A stretch of 6,697 nt of DNA from Gammaproteobacteria bacterium (GCA_011330835.1 DRPO01000413.1:1-6697), one strand, 5' to 3'; positions 1 through 6,185 are shown, counted from the first letter of the stretch. The notes: a model not told the origin generated them from the letters alone. Numbers and translations: made by a program.

Positions 1-392
1 AACAGCGCCTTGGTGGCCGACAGCCGCATCTGTTCGATGTGTTCGTTGATCGACGCGTCCTTCTCGATATAGGTGTCGCTGGCCGGCACATAGGCTTCCG
101 GCTGGTAGTAGTCGTAGTAGGAGACGAAATATTCCACCGCGTTGTTGGGGAAGAATGATTTCATCTCGCCGTAGAGCTGGGCCGCCAGCGTCTTGTTCGG
201 CGCGAGGATGATCGCCGGTCGGTTGAGCCGGTCGATGACATTGGCCATGGTGAAGGTCTTGCCGGAGCCGGTGACGCCCAGCAGAGTCTGCGCCGCCAGG
301 CCGCTTTCGATGCCGTCGATGAGGCCAGCGATGGCGGTCGGCTGATCGCCCGCCGGCTCGTAGTCCGTCACCAGTTCAAAAGGTTTCTTCAT
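1..392 (-). CDS. uvrB: UvrABC excinuclease subunit B, N-terminal part (truncated by window edge)
   Basis: UvrB is the DNA-damage-verifying helicase-like subunit of nucleotide excision repair. It is loaded by UvrA and recruits UvrC. I translated this stretch by hand: it opens MKKPFELV and reads for 130 codons to the window edge, so most of the roughly 670-residue protein lies outside. Visible landmarks are the Walker A loop GVTGSGKT at residues 39-46, the motif Ia-like APNKTLAAQLYGEMK at 64-78, and the tyrosine-rich damage-probing beta-hairpin (YYDYYQPEAYVP from residue 92). The conserved EKDASINEHIEQMR follows at 110-123. Spacing of these motifs agrees with E. coli UvrB as I remember it, which supports the ATG at 390-392. 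No Shine-Dalgarno is evident in front of this start. No CTG-N10-CAG LexA-type box is seen in the 55-bp divergent spacer. Identity is near certain. Confidence 0.98.
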   Translation of the reverse strand, partial: MKKPFELVTDYEPAGDQPTAIAGLIDGIESGLAAQTLLGVTGSGKTFTMANVIDRLNRPAIILAPNKTLAAQLYGEMKSFFPNNAVEYFVSYYDYYQPEAYVPASDTYIEKDASINEHIEQMRLSATKAL

Positions 393-447
393 GGGAACAA
401 TTACTTTAGAGTAGAGCGGTCGTTACCTCTGGATATGGACGCCAACC

Positions 448-1635
448 ATGAGCCTATTGTCCGACCGCGTCCAGCGCGTCAAACCATCCGCCACCCTGGC
501 CATCTCCGCCACCGCCAACCAGTTGCGCCGCGAGGGGGCGGACATCATCAGCCTGAGCGTCGGCGAACCCGATTTCGACACGCCCGATCACATCAAGGCC
601 GCGGCCATCGCCGCCATCGAGGCCGGGAAGACCAAGTATACCGCCGTCGATGGGACGCCCGAACTGAAACAGGCGATCATCGACAAATTCAAGCGCGACA
701 ACGGCCTCGACTACGCCGCGAACCAGGTGCTGGCCTCCACCGGCGGCAAGCAGTGTATCTACAACCTCTGCCAGGCGCTGCTGAACCCTGGCGACGAAGT
801 CATCATCCCGGCGCCCTACTGGGTCTCCTATCCCGACATGGCGCTGCTGGCCGAGGCCGAACCGGTTATCGTCTCCGCCGGCCAGTCGCAGCATTTCAAG
901 CTCTTGCCGGAACAGCTCGAACAGGCCATCACGCCGCGCACCCGCCTGCTGTTCATCAACAGCCCGTCGAACCCCACCGGCGTCTGCTACAGCGAGGCTG
1001 AACTGCAAGCGCTCGGCGAGGTGCTGCGCCGCCACCCGGAGATCATCATCGCCACCGACGACATGTACGAGCACATTCTGTTCGGCGGCAAGCCCTTCTC
1101 CAACATCGTCATGGCCTGCCCCGACCTGTACGATCGGACCGTCGTGCTCAACGGCGTCTCCAAGGCCTACGCCATGACCGGCTGGCGGATCGGCTTCTGC
1201 GGCGGACCGGCGGAGCTGATCGGCGCGATGAAAAAGGTTCAGTCGCAAAGCACCTCCAACCCCTGCTCCATCGCCCAGGCGGCCGCCACGGAAGCGCTCA
1301 CCGGCGACCAGTCCTGCATTGAAACGATGATGCAAGCCTTCGAGCAACGCCATGCCTACGTCAGCCAGACGCTGGACGCGATGGACGGCGTCGCCTGCCT
1401 GCCCTCCGACGGCACGTTCTACAGCTTTCCCGACGCCAGCGAAGCCATCGCCCGGCTGGATGGCGTCGACGACGACATCGCGCTGGCCGACTATCTGTTG
1501 AAAAAGGCGGAAGTCGCCGTTGTCCCTGGCTCCGCCTTCGGTCTGGCCGGCCATTTCCGCGTCTCCTACGCCACCAGCATGGAGAATCTGGAGACCGCGC
1601 TGGCGCGCATCGCGGACGCTCTGGGCGGCAAATAA
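448..1635 (+). CDS. aspC: PLP-dependent aspartate aminotransferase (class I, subgroup I-gamma)
   Basis: This cytosolic enzyme transfers the amino group between aspartate and 2-oxoglutarate, giving oxaloacetate and glutamate. The 395-residue length is normal for the I-gamma (AAT Ib) subgroup. Visible landmarks are SVGEPDFDTP at the N-terminus, the cofactor-region NSPSNPTG with Asn175, the PLP-ring Asp204 in TDDMYEH with Tyr207, the Schiff-base Lys239 in SKAYAMTGWRIGF, and the substrate-carboxylate Arg371 in FRVSYA. The ATG at 448 gives the typical opening MSLLSDRVQRVKPS. The frame upstream is closed by a TAG at 412-414 with no other good start. The ribosome-binding site is weak (TGGA at 436-439). 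The gene is divergent from uvrB and followed by tRNA-Asn, which has its own promoter. No convincing terminator follows it. The symbol aspC is used in the broad sense; aat/aatA is an alternative name. Aromatic or prephenate side activity cannot be judged from sequence. Confidence 0.95.
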   Translation: MSLLSDRVQRVKPSATLAISATANQLRREGADIISLSVGEPDFDTPDHIKAAAIAAIEAGKTKYTAVDGTPELKQAIIDKFKRDNGLDYAANQVLASTGGKQCIYNLCQALLNPGDEVIIPAPYWVSYPDMALLAEAEPVIVSAGQSQHFKLLPEQLEQAITPRTRLLFINSPSNPTGVCYSEAELQALGEVLRRHPEIIIATDDMYEHILFGGKPFSNIVMACPDLYDRTVVLNGVSKAYAMTGWRIGFCGGPAELIGAMKKVQSQSTSNPCSIAQAAATEALTGDQSCIETMMQAFEQRHAYVSQTLDAMDGVACLPSDGTFYSFPDASEAIARLDGVDDDIALADYLLKKAEVAVVPGSAFGLAGHFRVSYATSMENLETALARIADALGGK

Positions 1636-1762
1636 CGGGATCCATCCCTGGGAGAGCTTATATCGATAACACGCAACCCACTGATAAACAAACAGAAACT
1701 ATCCGAAAAATGCTTCTGCGAAAATATTCCGCCTCAATCCGCGAAACTGAGACCTGAATCTA

Positions 1763-1791
1763 TTGACCGATCCCGAGTGAATCTATATGAT
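1763..1791 (+). promoter_or_regulatory. sigma70 promoter of the tRNA-Asn gene
   Basis: A -35 element TTGACC (1763-1768) and a -10 element TATGAT (1786-1791) each match the consensus at five of six positions. They are separated by the ideal 17 bases. The predicted start, about 7 bases downstream of the -10, falls a few bases before the mature tRNA 5' end at 1805, leaving a very short 5' leader for RNase P. Confidence 0.75.
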
Positions 1792-1804
1792 TCCCGACCT
1801 CAAT

Positions 1805-1880
1805 TCCCCGGTAGCTCAGTCGGTAGAGCAGTTGACTGTTAATCAATTGGTCGGTGGTTCGAGCCCGCCCCGGGGAGCCA
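1805..1880 (+). tRNA. tRNA-Asn (anticodon GTT)
   Basis: The 76-base gene folds into a full cloverleaf. The acceptor stem is TCCCCGG with CCGGGGA, the D stem GCTC with GAGC, and the anticodon stem GTTGA with TCAAT. The anticodon loop is CTGTTAA, so the anticodon is GTT and it decodes AAC and AAU. The T stem is GGTGG with CCGCC, and the T loop is TTCGAGC. The discriminator base is G and the CCA end is encoded. It forms a monocistronic unit, with a consensus promoter just upstream and an intrinsic terminator 6 bases downstream. Confidence 0.98.
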
Positions 1881-1886
1881 TATTTC

Positions 1887-1915
1887 AAAAGCCTGCCATC
1901 GCGCAGGCTTTTTTT
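1887..1915 (+). terminator. Intrinsic terminator of tRNA-Asn
   Basis: The GC stem GCCTGC (1891-1896) pairs with GCAGGC (1903-1908) across a 6-base loop. Four flanking A-T pairs (AAAA 1887-1890 with TTTT 1909-1912) extend it. A run of seven T (1909-1915) completes a textbook Rho-independent terminator. The A-run on the 5' side means it could also act weakly on the opposite strand. Confidence 0.9.
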
Positions 1916-2116
1916 ATACATCTCCCGACCAGGAATACCCCATCCCCCCATCCGTGAACCATCGCCGATTCCCGCGTAATTCCTCGCGTTTCGTTCCACT
2001 ATCGCCCACGCCCGTCTTTTCCAGGGTGCTCCGGATCCGTCCGACATGATTGAATCCTCGACTGCGCTGCCCGCGCATGTCCATTCAGAATACAACAACA
2101 AGGAGCAAAGGGAGTC

Positions 2117-2803
2117 ATGTCGTACAAATCCATTCTGAAAGCCGGTTTTGGCGCCGGCCTGATCATGCTGATGGTGTTGGCCTCCGCCAATGGCTACGCC
2201 GCCGACAAGCCACGCAATGTCGTGGTCAAGATCGCGCCGGATATCCCATCCGTGGTGATCAACCACCGGGGCATCCCCGTCGAGGTCAAGCGAATCCAGG
2301 ATACGTCCAACAAACTGGTGGATGATTTCTCCAAGACTTCACGCCCCTGCCCGCCGTTCTGCATTCATCCGATTCAGGCCGCCAAGGGCGTGCGAACCAT
2401 TGGTGAAATCGAGTTGCTGGATTTCGTCAGCAACGAGGTCGCCAACAAGACGGGCTTGCTGATCGATGCGCGGATGCCCAAGTGGTACAACAGTGAAACC
2501 ATTCCGGGCGCGATCAATCTGCCCTTCATCATCTTTTCCAAGAAAGGCAAGTCGCTGAACCGTATTTTCGAACTGCTGGGCGCGAGAAAAACCGACCATG
2601 GATACGATTTCAGCAAGGCGAAGAATCTGGCGCTGTTCTGCAATGGCCCGTGGTGCGACCAGTCCCCCCGCGCGATCAGAGCGCTGATCGCCGACGGCTA
2701 TCCACCGGAAAAACTGAACTATTACCGGGGCGGCATGCAAATGTGGAAACTGTTTGGCCTGACGACGGTGCTGCCGAAGTCCAATATGGTTTCCAAAAAA
2801 TAA
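2117..2803 (+). CDS. Exported rhodanese-like domain protein
   Basis: The 228-residue protein begins with a Sec-type signal peptide: Lys4/Lys8, a hydrophobic core at about 9-24, and likely cleavage near NGYAA (25-29). It should therefore act in the periplasm. Residues about 95-215 form a single rhodanese domain, with LLIDARMPKWYNSETIPGAINLP at 114-136, then LALFCNGPWCDQSPRAIRAL at 171-190, and YYRGGMQMWK near 202-211. Rhodanese domains carry sulfane sulfur as a cysteine persulfide; Cys175 is the expected catalytic residue. Cys180, the last residue of the active-site loop, and a CPPFC motif at 78-82 add extra thiols. The ATG at 2117 has GGGAG 2 bases and AGGAG 11 bases upstream. It is followed after 17 bases by the LysM gene, so co-transcription is likely. 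The substrate is unknown. The fold and export are secure; the physiological role (sulfur transfer, redox sensing or thiol repair) is inference. Confidence 0.88.
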   Translation: MSYKSILKAGFGAGLIMLMVLASANGYAADKPRNVVVKIAPDIPSVVINHRGIPVEVKRIQDTSNKLVDDFSKTSRPCPPFCIHPIQAAKGVRTIGEIELLDFVSNEVANKTGLLIDARMPKWYNSETIPGAINLPFIIFSKKGKSLNRIFELLGARKTDHGYDFSKAKNLALFCNGPWCDQSPRAIRALIADGYPPEKLNYYRGGMQMWKLFGLTTVLPKSNMVSKK

Positions 2804-2820
2804 ACGCGGAGAAACAAACC

Positions 2821-3507
2821 ATGTCATTTATCAAGAGCAAGGTGTTCGGCGCGTTGATCGTTTTCAACCTGATCATTTTCGGCGCGCTGTACCAACATTC
2901 CCGCGACGGAGGCGACGAACCGTCACTGGCGACCTCTCCGCCGCCAGCCGGGCCTGACGTCTCTGGACAAACGGATGTCGCAACGCTGGAAACCCTCTCG
3001 AGGAGCAACAAACCTGTCCAGCAAGAAGCTCCGAAAGAGGAGGAACTCCCGGACGAACTGGCGGCCATGTTCGAAACCGCCCTGGCCGACTTGGGATCCA
3101 TCGACGAAAATGATTCCGCCTACGTGGACGCGCTCAATGGCGCCGCCAGCATCCAGGTCAAACACGCGGACCATCTGAACAAGGTCGACCTCAGCGCCCT
3201 GTCCGTAAAAGCCGCGCGCCAGCCGGGAGCGTCCCTGGAAGATCAATTGAGTTCAATGGCGCGGAACCTGGTTGGAGACATCGCCAGCAAGTCCGAGAAA
3301 ACCTACATTTCGGCCCTTGATCGGGAAGCCCAGGTGCGCCGCAACGAGGTGCGTCTGATCAAGGTCGTTGCCGGCGACACGTTGTGGAAAATCGCCCAGC
3401 GCGCCTACGGCAACGGCAACCTCTACCAGAAGATCTACAAGGCGAATCCTCACATCCGCAATCCCGACATGATCGAGGTCGGCGAAATGTTGCGCGTTCC
3501 CCTGTAG
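2821..3507 (+). CDS. Membrane-anchored LysM-domain protein
   Basis: The 228-residue product has a short basic N-terminus and one hydrophobic segment at about residues 8-24, with no clear signal-peptidase site. It is probably a type II inner-membrane anchor with the rest in the periplasm. A Pro- and acid-rich linker (about 33-80) is followed by a helical, charged middle region (about 80-175). A C-terminal LysM module runs over residues 178-227, recognised by VVAGDTLWKIAQRAYG, LYQKIYKANP and the closing VGEMLRVPL. LysM modules bind GlcNAc-containing glycans, so peptidoglycan is the likely target. No catalytic domain is visible. The ATG at 2821 has GGAG (2808-2811) 9 bases upstream. It lies 17 bases after the rhodanese stop and before a strong hairpin, so it is the last gene of a two-gene unit. 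A scaffold or cell-wall localisation role is inferred. Confidence 0.85.
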   Translation: MSFIKSKVFGALIVFNLIIFGALYQHSRDGGDEPSLATSPPPAGPDVSGQTDVATLETLSRSNKPVQQEAPKEEELPDELAAMFETALADLGSIDENDSAYVDALNGAASIQVKHADHLNKVDLSALSVKAARQPGASLEDQLSSMARNLVGDIASKSEKTYISALDREAQVRRNEVRLIKVVAGDTLWKIAQRAYGNGNLYQKIYKANPHIRNPDMIEVGEMLRVPL

Positions 3508-3514
3508 TTCCGAC

Positions 3515-3541
3515 AGCGGCTCGGATGCCTTCCGAGCCGCT
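3515..3541 (+). terminator. Hairpin terminator after the rhodanese-LysM unit
   Basis: A perfect 11-bp stem, AGCGGCTCGGA (3515-3525) with TCCGAGCCGCT (3531-3541), encloses a 5-base loop 7 bases past the LysM stop codon. Only TTT follows before CCC, so the U-tract is short. It may terminate incompletely or mainly protect the 3' end. Confidence 0.75.
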
Positions 3542-3593
3542 TTCCCACCTTGCGCCGCGAGTGGAAAATCCGTTGTTTCCTCGCTCGATCCCT

Positions 3594-3625
3594 GACGCGC
3601 CATTCAAGCCGAGAGATGGCGCGTC
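3594..3625. repeat. Perfect 10-bp inverted repeat in the intergenic region
   Basis: GACGCGCCAT (3594-3603) and ATGGCGCGTC (3616-3625) are perfect reverse complements around a 12-base spacer. No T-tract follows on either strand, so a standard intrinsic terminator is unlikely. It lies about 170 bases before the membrane-protein start. It could be an operator, an RNA hairpin, or a dispersed palindromic element. The function is unknown. Confidence 0.6.
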
Positions 3626-3783
3626 TCCCTCACCCACTGTGACCGTTTTCCTGATTTGCCCGCGTCAAGATCGGACAGTTCCCCCGACTACGCCTGAATA
3701 ACCATCAGTTCACGGAACCCGACCCCGTTCGTCGTCTAATCTGACCGCACAGACAGTTCGTTCTGAACAAAGAACAAAAACAA

Positions 3784-3790
3784 AAGGAGG
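3784..3790 (+). promoter_or_regulatory. Near-perfect Shine-Dalgarno that sets the start of the membrane protein
   Basis: AAGGAGG sits 8 bases before the ATG at 3799, inside an A-rich leader (3765-3794) with repeated GAACAAA-like units. A closer ATG at 3794 is only 3 bases away and opens a 13-codon frame, so 3799 is the favoured start. Further upstream TCTAAT (3735-3740) could serve as a -10 box, but no good -35 is seen. Confidence 0.7.
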
Positions 3791-3798
3791 AAAATGAA

Positions 3799-4257
3799 AT
3801 GTTGTCTATGCCCTGGTATGCGTGGTTCTACCTAATCCTGATCAATTTTGTCGCTTTTCGCGTGGTCAACAGCTCCATGGAAAACAGGGAATACGTCTAT
3901 GGCCTGTTCGAATCACTGTTTTTTCTGGCGCTGCTGGTCATCACCTGGTCCTGGTGGATGCCCGATTTCCGGACCATGCTGGGGGGCTGGTTCCTGCTCG
4001 TCAGCGGATACGCGATCGGCTACGCCCTGTTCGAGGCTAGCTACTACACCCACCTGCTGCTAATCGAGCAGCGAAAGCGCCGCAACGCCGTTGCCAATCC
4101 AGGCGTCAAGTTCAAAATGGAGCCGAAGCAGAAGGCGGGCATTTCCCGCGAAGTGCTGGACCTTGCGATCTATTTCGCCTTGCTGAGCCCGTCAGTGGTC
4201 ATGGGCGTCGTCATCGGTCGCTCACTGATCGAGCAAATGATGGTGGGGAGCCTGTAG
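3799..4257 (+). CDS. Small multi-pass membrane protein, unrecognised family
   Basis: I do not recognise this 152-residue protein. Hydrophobicity suggests four transmembrane segments, at about residues 6-23, 36-53, 61-85 and 121-142. A basic, probably cytoplasmic loop (EQRKRRNAVANPGVKFKMEPKQK, about 90-112) lies between the third and fourth. Aromatic residues are concentrated at the membrane edges (WYAWFYL at 6-12, TWSWWMP at 49-55). No cysteines, heme-binding pattern or recognised catalytic motif is seen. The strong ribosome-binding site and A-rich leader suggest efficient translation. It stands alone: a long intergenic region precedes it and the convergent glycosyltransferase follows. Start, strand and membrane nature are well supported; function is unknown. 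Confidence 0.8.
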   Translation: MLSMPWYAWFYLILINFVAFRVVNSSMENREYVYGLFESLFFLALLVITWSWWMPDFRTMLGGWFLLVSGYAIGYALFEASYYTHLLLIEQRKRRNAVANPGVKFKMEPKQKAGISREVLDLAIYFALLSPSVVMGVVIGRSLIEQMMVGSL

Positions 4258-4288
4258 TCGCGGGACCGCGCCCTATTCGCCCCGCGAC
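4257..4288. terminator. Possible shared hairpin between convergent genes
   Basis: GTCGCGGG (4257-4264) pairs perfectly with CCCGCGAC (4281-4288) across a 16-base loop. The structure spans the last base of the membrane-protein stop codon and the last codons of the glycosyltransferase. There is no T-tract on either strand, so any bidirectional termination or 3'-end role is tentative. Confidence 0.35.
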
Positions 4289-5457
4289 GTGCGTTTCCAC
4301 TCGGCGCCCTTGCCCGCGAATTTCAGGATCGCGGGCAGCTTGCCGAGCTTCCAGAGCATATAGAACGGAGCGCTGAACAACGCCTTCCAGTCATCAAGGG
4401 TCGCGCGTCCGAGAATCAGCGCGATCACGATGTGCGACACGATCAGCAACAATGCGAAAACGCCATAAATCATGAGTCCGCCGGAACCGGCGAGCCAGGC
4501 CACCAGCAACAACATCAGCAAGGCGCCGACGTGGTAACTCAACGGCAATAGAAGAAGCTCCAGCAGCGGCTCGATCAGCGCCGGGCGTCGGCGGACGAAA
4601 ATGTCGCGCAGCAATTTTGGCGTCTGATCCAGGACCATTCTGAAACGGCCGCCCTCCCAACGCTCGCGCTGCGAGCGCGCTTCCTCGGCGGTGACCGGCA
4701 TATCCGACCAGACGCTGGCGTCGGGCTCGAATTCCACGATTCGACCCGAGCGCACCAGCCGGATGTGGTATTCGAGGTCTTCGACGATCGAAAAACTGTC
4801 GTAGGGAATCTCGGCCAGCGTCGCGCTGGAAAGCGCGAACCCGTTACCCAGAATGCCGCAGGAAAATCCGGCCTGTTGACGCGAAAGCGGTCGCAGGTAG
4901 TTGAACGCCAGAAAAGCGATATGCATCAGCCGGGGCCGCCGCCCCATCTCTGGATTCCCCACCCGATACGCGGTCTGCACCGCCGACGCGCCCTTCCCGA
5001 AACGCGCCCGAAGGGCGTCGAGAAAGTTGGCGTCCACCCGGGTATCGGCATCGACAACGACCAGAGCGTCATAACCCCCGTCGAGCAACTGGCTGAACGC
5101 AAAGTTGAGCGCATACCCCTTGCCGCGCCGCTGCTCGTCATGACGCTCCAGCACGGTGCACCCCGCCTCGGCGGCGATCTCGGCTGTCCGGTCGGTACAG
5201 TTGTCCGCGACCACATGGATATCGCTGGCGGGTAGAGGATGGTCGCAAGCAAGCAGACTGGCGATGGTGTCGCCGATGCCGCTGGCTTCGTTGTGCGCGG
5301 GCGTTACGATCGCCAGCTTCACGGCGGCGCCCCCTCCGGAAGCTGGAAGATGCCGACGGGCCAGCAGTGCGGGAAACGTAACCAGGGCCAGCTCGATAAC
5401 GCCTGGCAAGGTCGCGAGCATCAACGCCAGACCGATGATAAAAAGCAATCCATTCAT
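4273..5457 (-). CDS. Family 2 (GT-A fold) membrane glycosyltransferase
   Basis: This inverting glycosyltransferase probably works at the cytoplasmic face of the inner membrane, moving a sugar from a nucleotide-sugar onto a lipid or polysaccharide. The 394 residues show an N-terminal membrane helix (about 3-30) and the GT2 opening AIVTPAHNEASGI (49-61). The VADNCTDRT motif follows at 83-91, then the metal-binding DAD in VVVDADT (133-139). The acceptor-site ED lies at 226-227 (VEDLEYH), and QRERW at 263-267 is the Q-x-x-R-W signature of processive-type enzymes. Two or three C-terminal hydrophobic segments span about 296-350, and a basic tail ends the protein. An in-frame TAA six codons upstream of the ATG at 5455-5457 leaves no earlier start. 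The ribosome-binding site is weak. It lies downstream of, and in the same direction as, the thioredoxin gene, 198 bases away, so it need not share its transcript. Donor and product are unknown; no other envelope-polysaccharide genes are visible nearby. Confidence 0.9.
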   Translation of the reverse strand: MNGLLFIIGLALMLATLPGVIELALVTFPALLARRHLPASGGGAAVKLAIVTPAHNEASGIGDTIASLLACDHPLPASDIHVVADNCTDRTAEIAAEAGCTVLERHDEQRRGKGYALNFAFSQLLDGGYDALVVVDADTRVDANFLDALRARFGKGASAVQTAYRVGNPEMGRRPRLMHIAFLAFNYLRPLSRQQAGFSCGILGNGFALSSATLAEIPYDSFSIVEDLEYHIRLVRSGRIVEFEPDASVWSDMPVTAEEARSQRERWEGGRFRMVLDQTPKLLRDIFVRRRPALIEPLLELLLLPLSYHVGALLMLLLVAWLAGSGGLMIYGVFALLLIVSHIVIALILGRATLDDWKALFSAPFYMLWKLGKLPAILKFAGKGAEWKRTSRGE

Positions 5458-5609
5458 AAAATCAGCGGCTTACCAAGACAGGTCGATCTTTGATGGCTGC
5501 GTGGTCACGCCGAATCAAGCGAAGCGAATCCAGCAATTACGCAGCCACCGGATTGATTCGGTACACGGCGCGCCAACCCGCCATCAGGGCTGGGGGGCGT
5601 ACAAAGGCG

Positions 5610-5655
5610 TTGCCGGATCGGCGGTTGGGCGGATCGCGACGGGTCTCCCCGGCAA
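5610..5655. repeat. 7-bp inverted repeat downstream of the thioredoxin gene
   Basis: TTGCCGG (5610-5616) and CCGGCAA (5649-5655) are complementary across a 32-base spacer, starting directly after the thioredoxin stop. There is no T-tract. It is too short and widely spaced to call a terminator. The rest of the 5458-5655 gap shows no gene and no clear promoter. Confidence 0.25.
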
Positions 5656-6024
5656 TCAGGCTTGCTGCTGCTGAGCCTGAACTTCCTTGTGCACCTCGAC
5701 CATATCGACTTCCCGAACCTTGCCGATCAGTTCTTCCAGCTGCGGCTCCTGCAGCATGCCAGCTTCGGAATAGAGAATGACCTTTTCGCGAAAAATCATC
5801 AGCGTGGGAATCGAACGAATCTGAAAAGAAGCCGCAAGCTCCTGTTCTTCCTCGGTATTGACCTTGGCGAAAACGATATCGTCATGCTTATCCGAAACCG
5901 ACTCGTAAATCGGCCCAAAATTCCGACAAGGCGCGCACCAGGGCGCCCAGAAATCAATGATCACGATATCATTTCCAGTCACCGTGGATTCAAAGTTATC
6001 CTTGTTGAGTTCGACAGTCGCCAT
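5656..6024 (-). CDS. Thioredoxin with WCAPC active site
   Basis: Thioredoxins reduce protein disulfides in the cytosol, using electrons from NADPH via thioredoxin reductase. The 122-residue protein has the complete fold: FWAPWCAPCRNFGPIY with redox Cys30 and Cys33, buried Asp24, VNTEEEQELAASF at 55-67, and the cis-proline loop RSIPTLMIF with Pro73. There is no signal peptide. The active site has Ala where the standard WCGPC has Gly. The C-terminus carries about 14 extra residues ending in a Gln-rich tail (QAQQQQA), so it is longer than the usual ~108. It resembles the MATVELNKDNF-type thioredoxins of Gammaproteobacteria that I recall, rather than E. coli TrxA, so I leave the symbol blank. The start at 6022-6024 has AGGA (complement of 6033-6036) 8 bases upstream. 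A possible -10 (TATACT, complement of 6089-6094) lies further up. It is probably monocistronic. Confidence 0.95.
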   Translation of the reverse strand: MATVELNKDNFESTVTGNDIVIIDFWAPWCAPCRNFGPIYESVSDKHDDIVFAKVNTEEEQELAASFQIRSIPTLMIFREKVILYSEAGMLQEPQLEELIGKVREVDMVEVHKEVQAQQQQA

Positions 6025-6088
6025 GGCTTCGATCCTGTAAAATCTGAAAAAAGAGGCGCGACTCTGCCATAGAAACGGCCTGATCGCC

Positions 6089-6094
6089 AGTATA
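6089..6094 (-). promoter_or_regulatory. Possible -10 element of the thioredoxin gene
   Basis: On the minus strand TATACT matches the -10 consensus at five of six positions and lies about 65 bases before the thioredoxin start. No convincing -35 is found 16-18 bases further upstream, so the call is weak and may depend on an activator or be wrong. Confidence 0.3.
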
Positions 6095-6155
6095 TGCCTC
6101 TTGCGATTGAGAATACCCCATTCAGGGTGCGCGGGTTTTCGTCGAGAGCAAGCCC

Positions 6156-6185
6156 AAAAACGCGGGCGTAGGGACGCTACGTCGC
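6156..6185 (-). terminator. Probable intrinsic terminator of the Uma2-family gene
   Basis: Read on the minus strand, an imperfect hairpin has inner stem CGTAG (6177-6181) with CTACG (6167-6171) and outer GCG (6183-6185) with CGC (6162-6164). These are separated by a small internal loop. One base later comes a run of five T (complement of 6156-6160). It lies about 35 bases after the stop codon. The stem is imperfect, so confidence is moderate. Confidence 0.45.

Noticed and set aside
435..1001. Overlapping plus-strand frame starting 13 bases before the aminotransferase start
   Set aside because: It is an Arg/His/Pro-rich translation typical of an out-of-frame GC-rich gene. It shares its bases with the well-supported aminotransferase.
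454..1554. Long minus-strand open frame opposite the aminotransferase gene
   Set aside because: It is a Gly/Val/Asp-rich antisense shadow of a strongly conserved enzyme; no domain is recognisable.
1637..1648. GGGAT-CC-ATCCC palindrome just after the aminotransferase as a terminator
   Set aside because: A loop of 2 bases is too small, and no T-tract follows.
1661..1668. TATCGATA palindrome in the AT-rich stretch before tRNA-Asn
   Set aside because: An 8-bp palindrome in AT-rich DNA is expected by chance, and no second copy is seen nearby.
1760..2266. Minus-strand open frame across the tRNA region
   Set aside because: It runs antisense through tRNA-Asn, its terminator and the rhodanese signal peptide; it has no recognisable domain.
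3794..3835. Mini-frame of 13 codons starting MKCCLCPG with three cysteines
   Set aside because: Its ATG is only 3 bases after the Shine-Dalgarno, and it overlaps the better-spaced start at 3799. The cysteines are probably a frame artefact.
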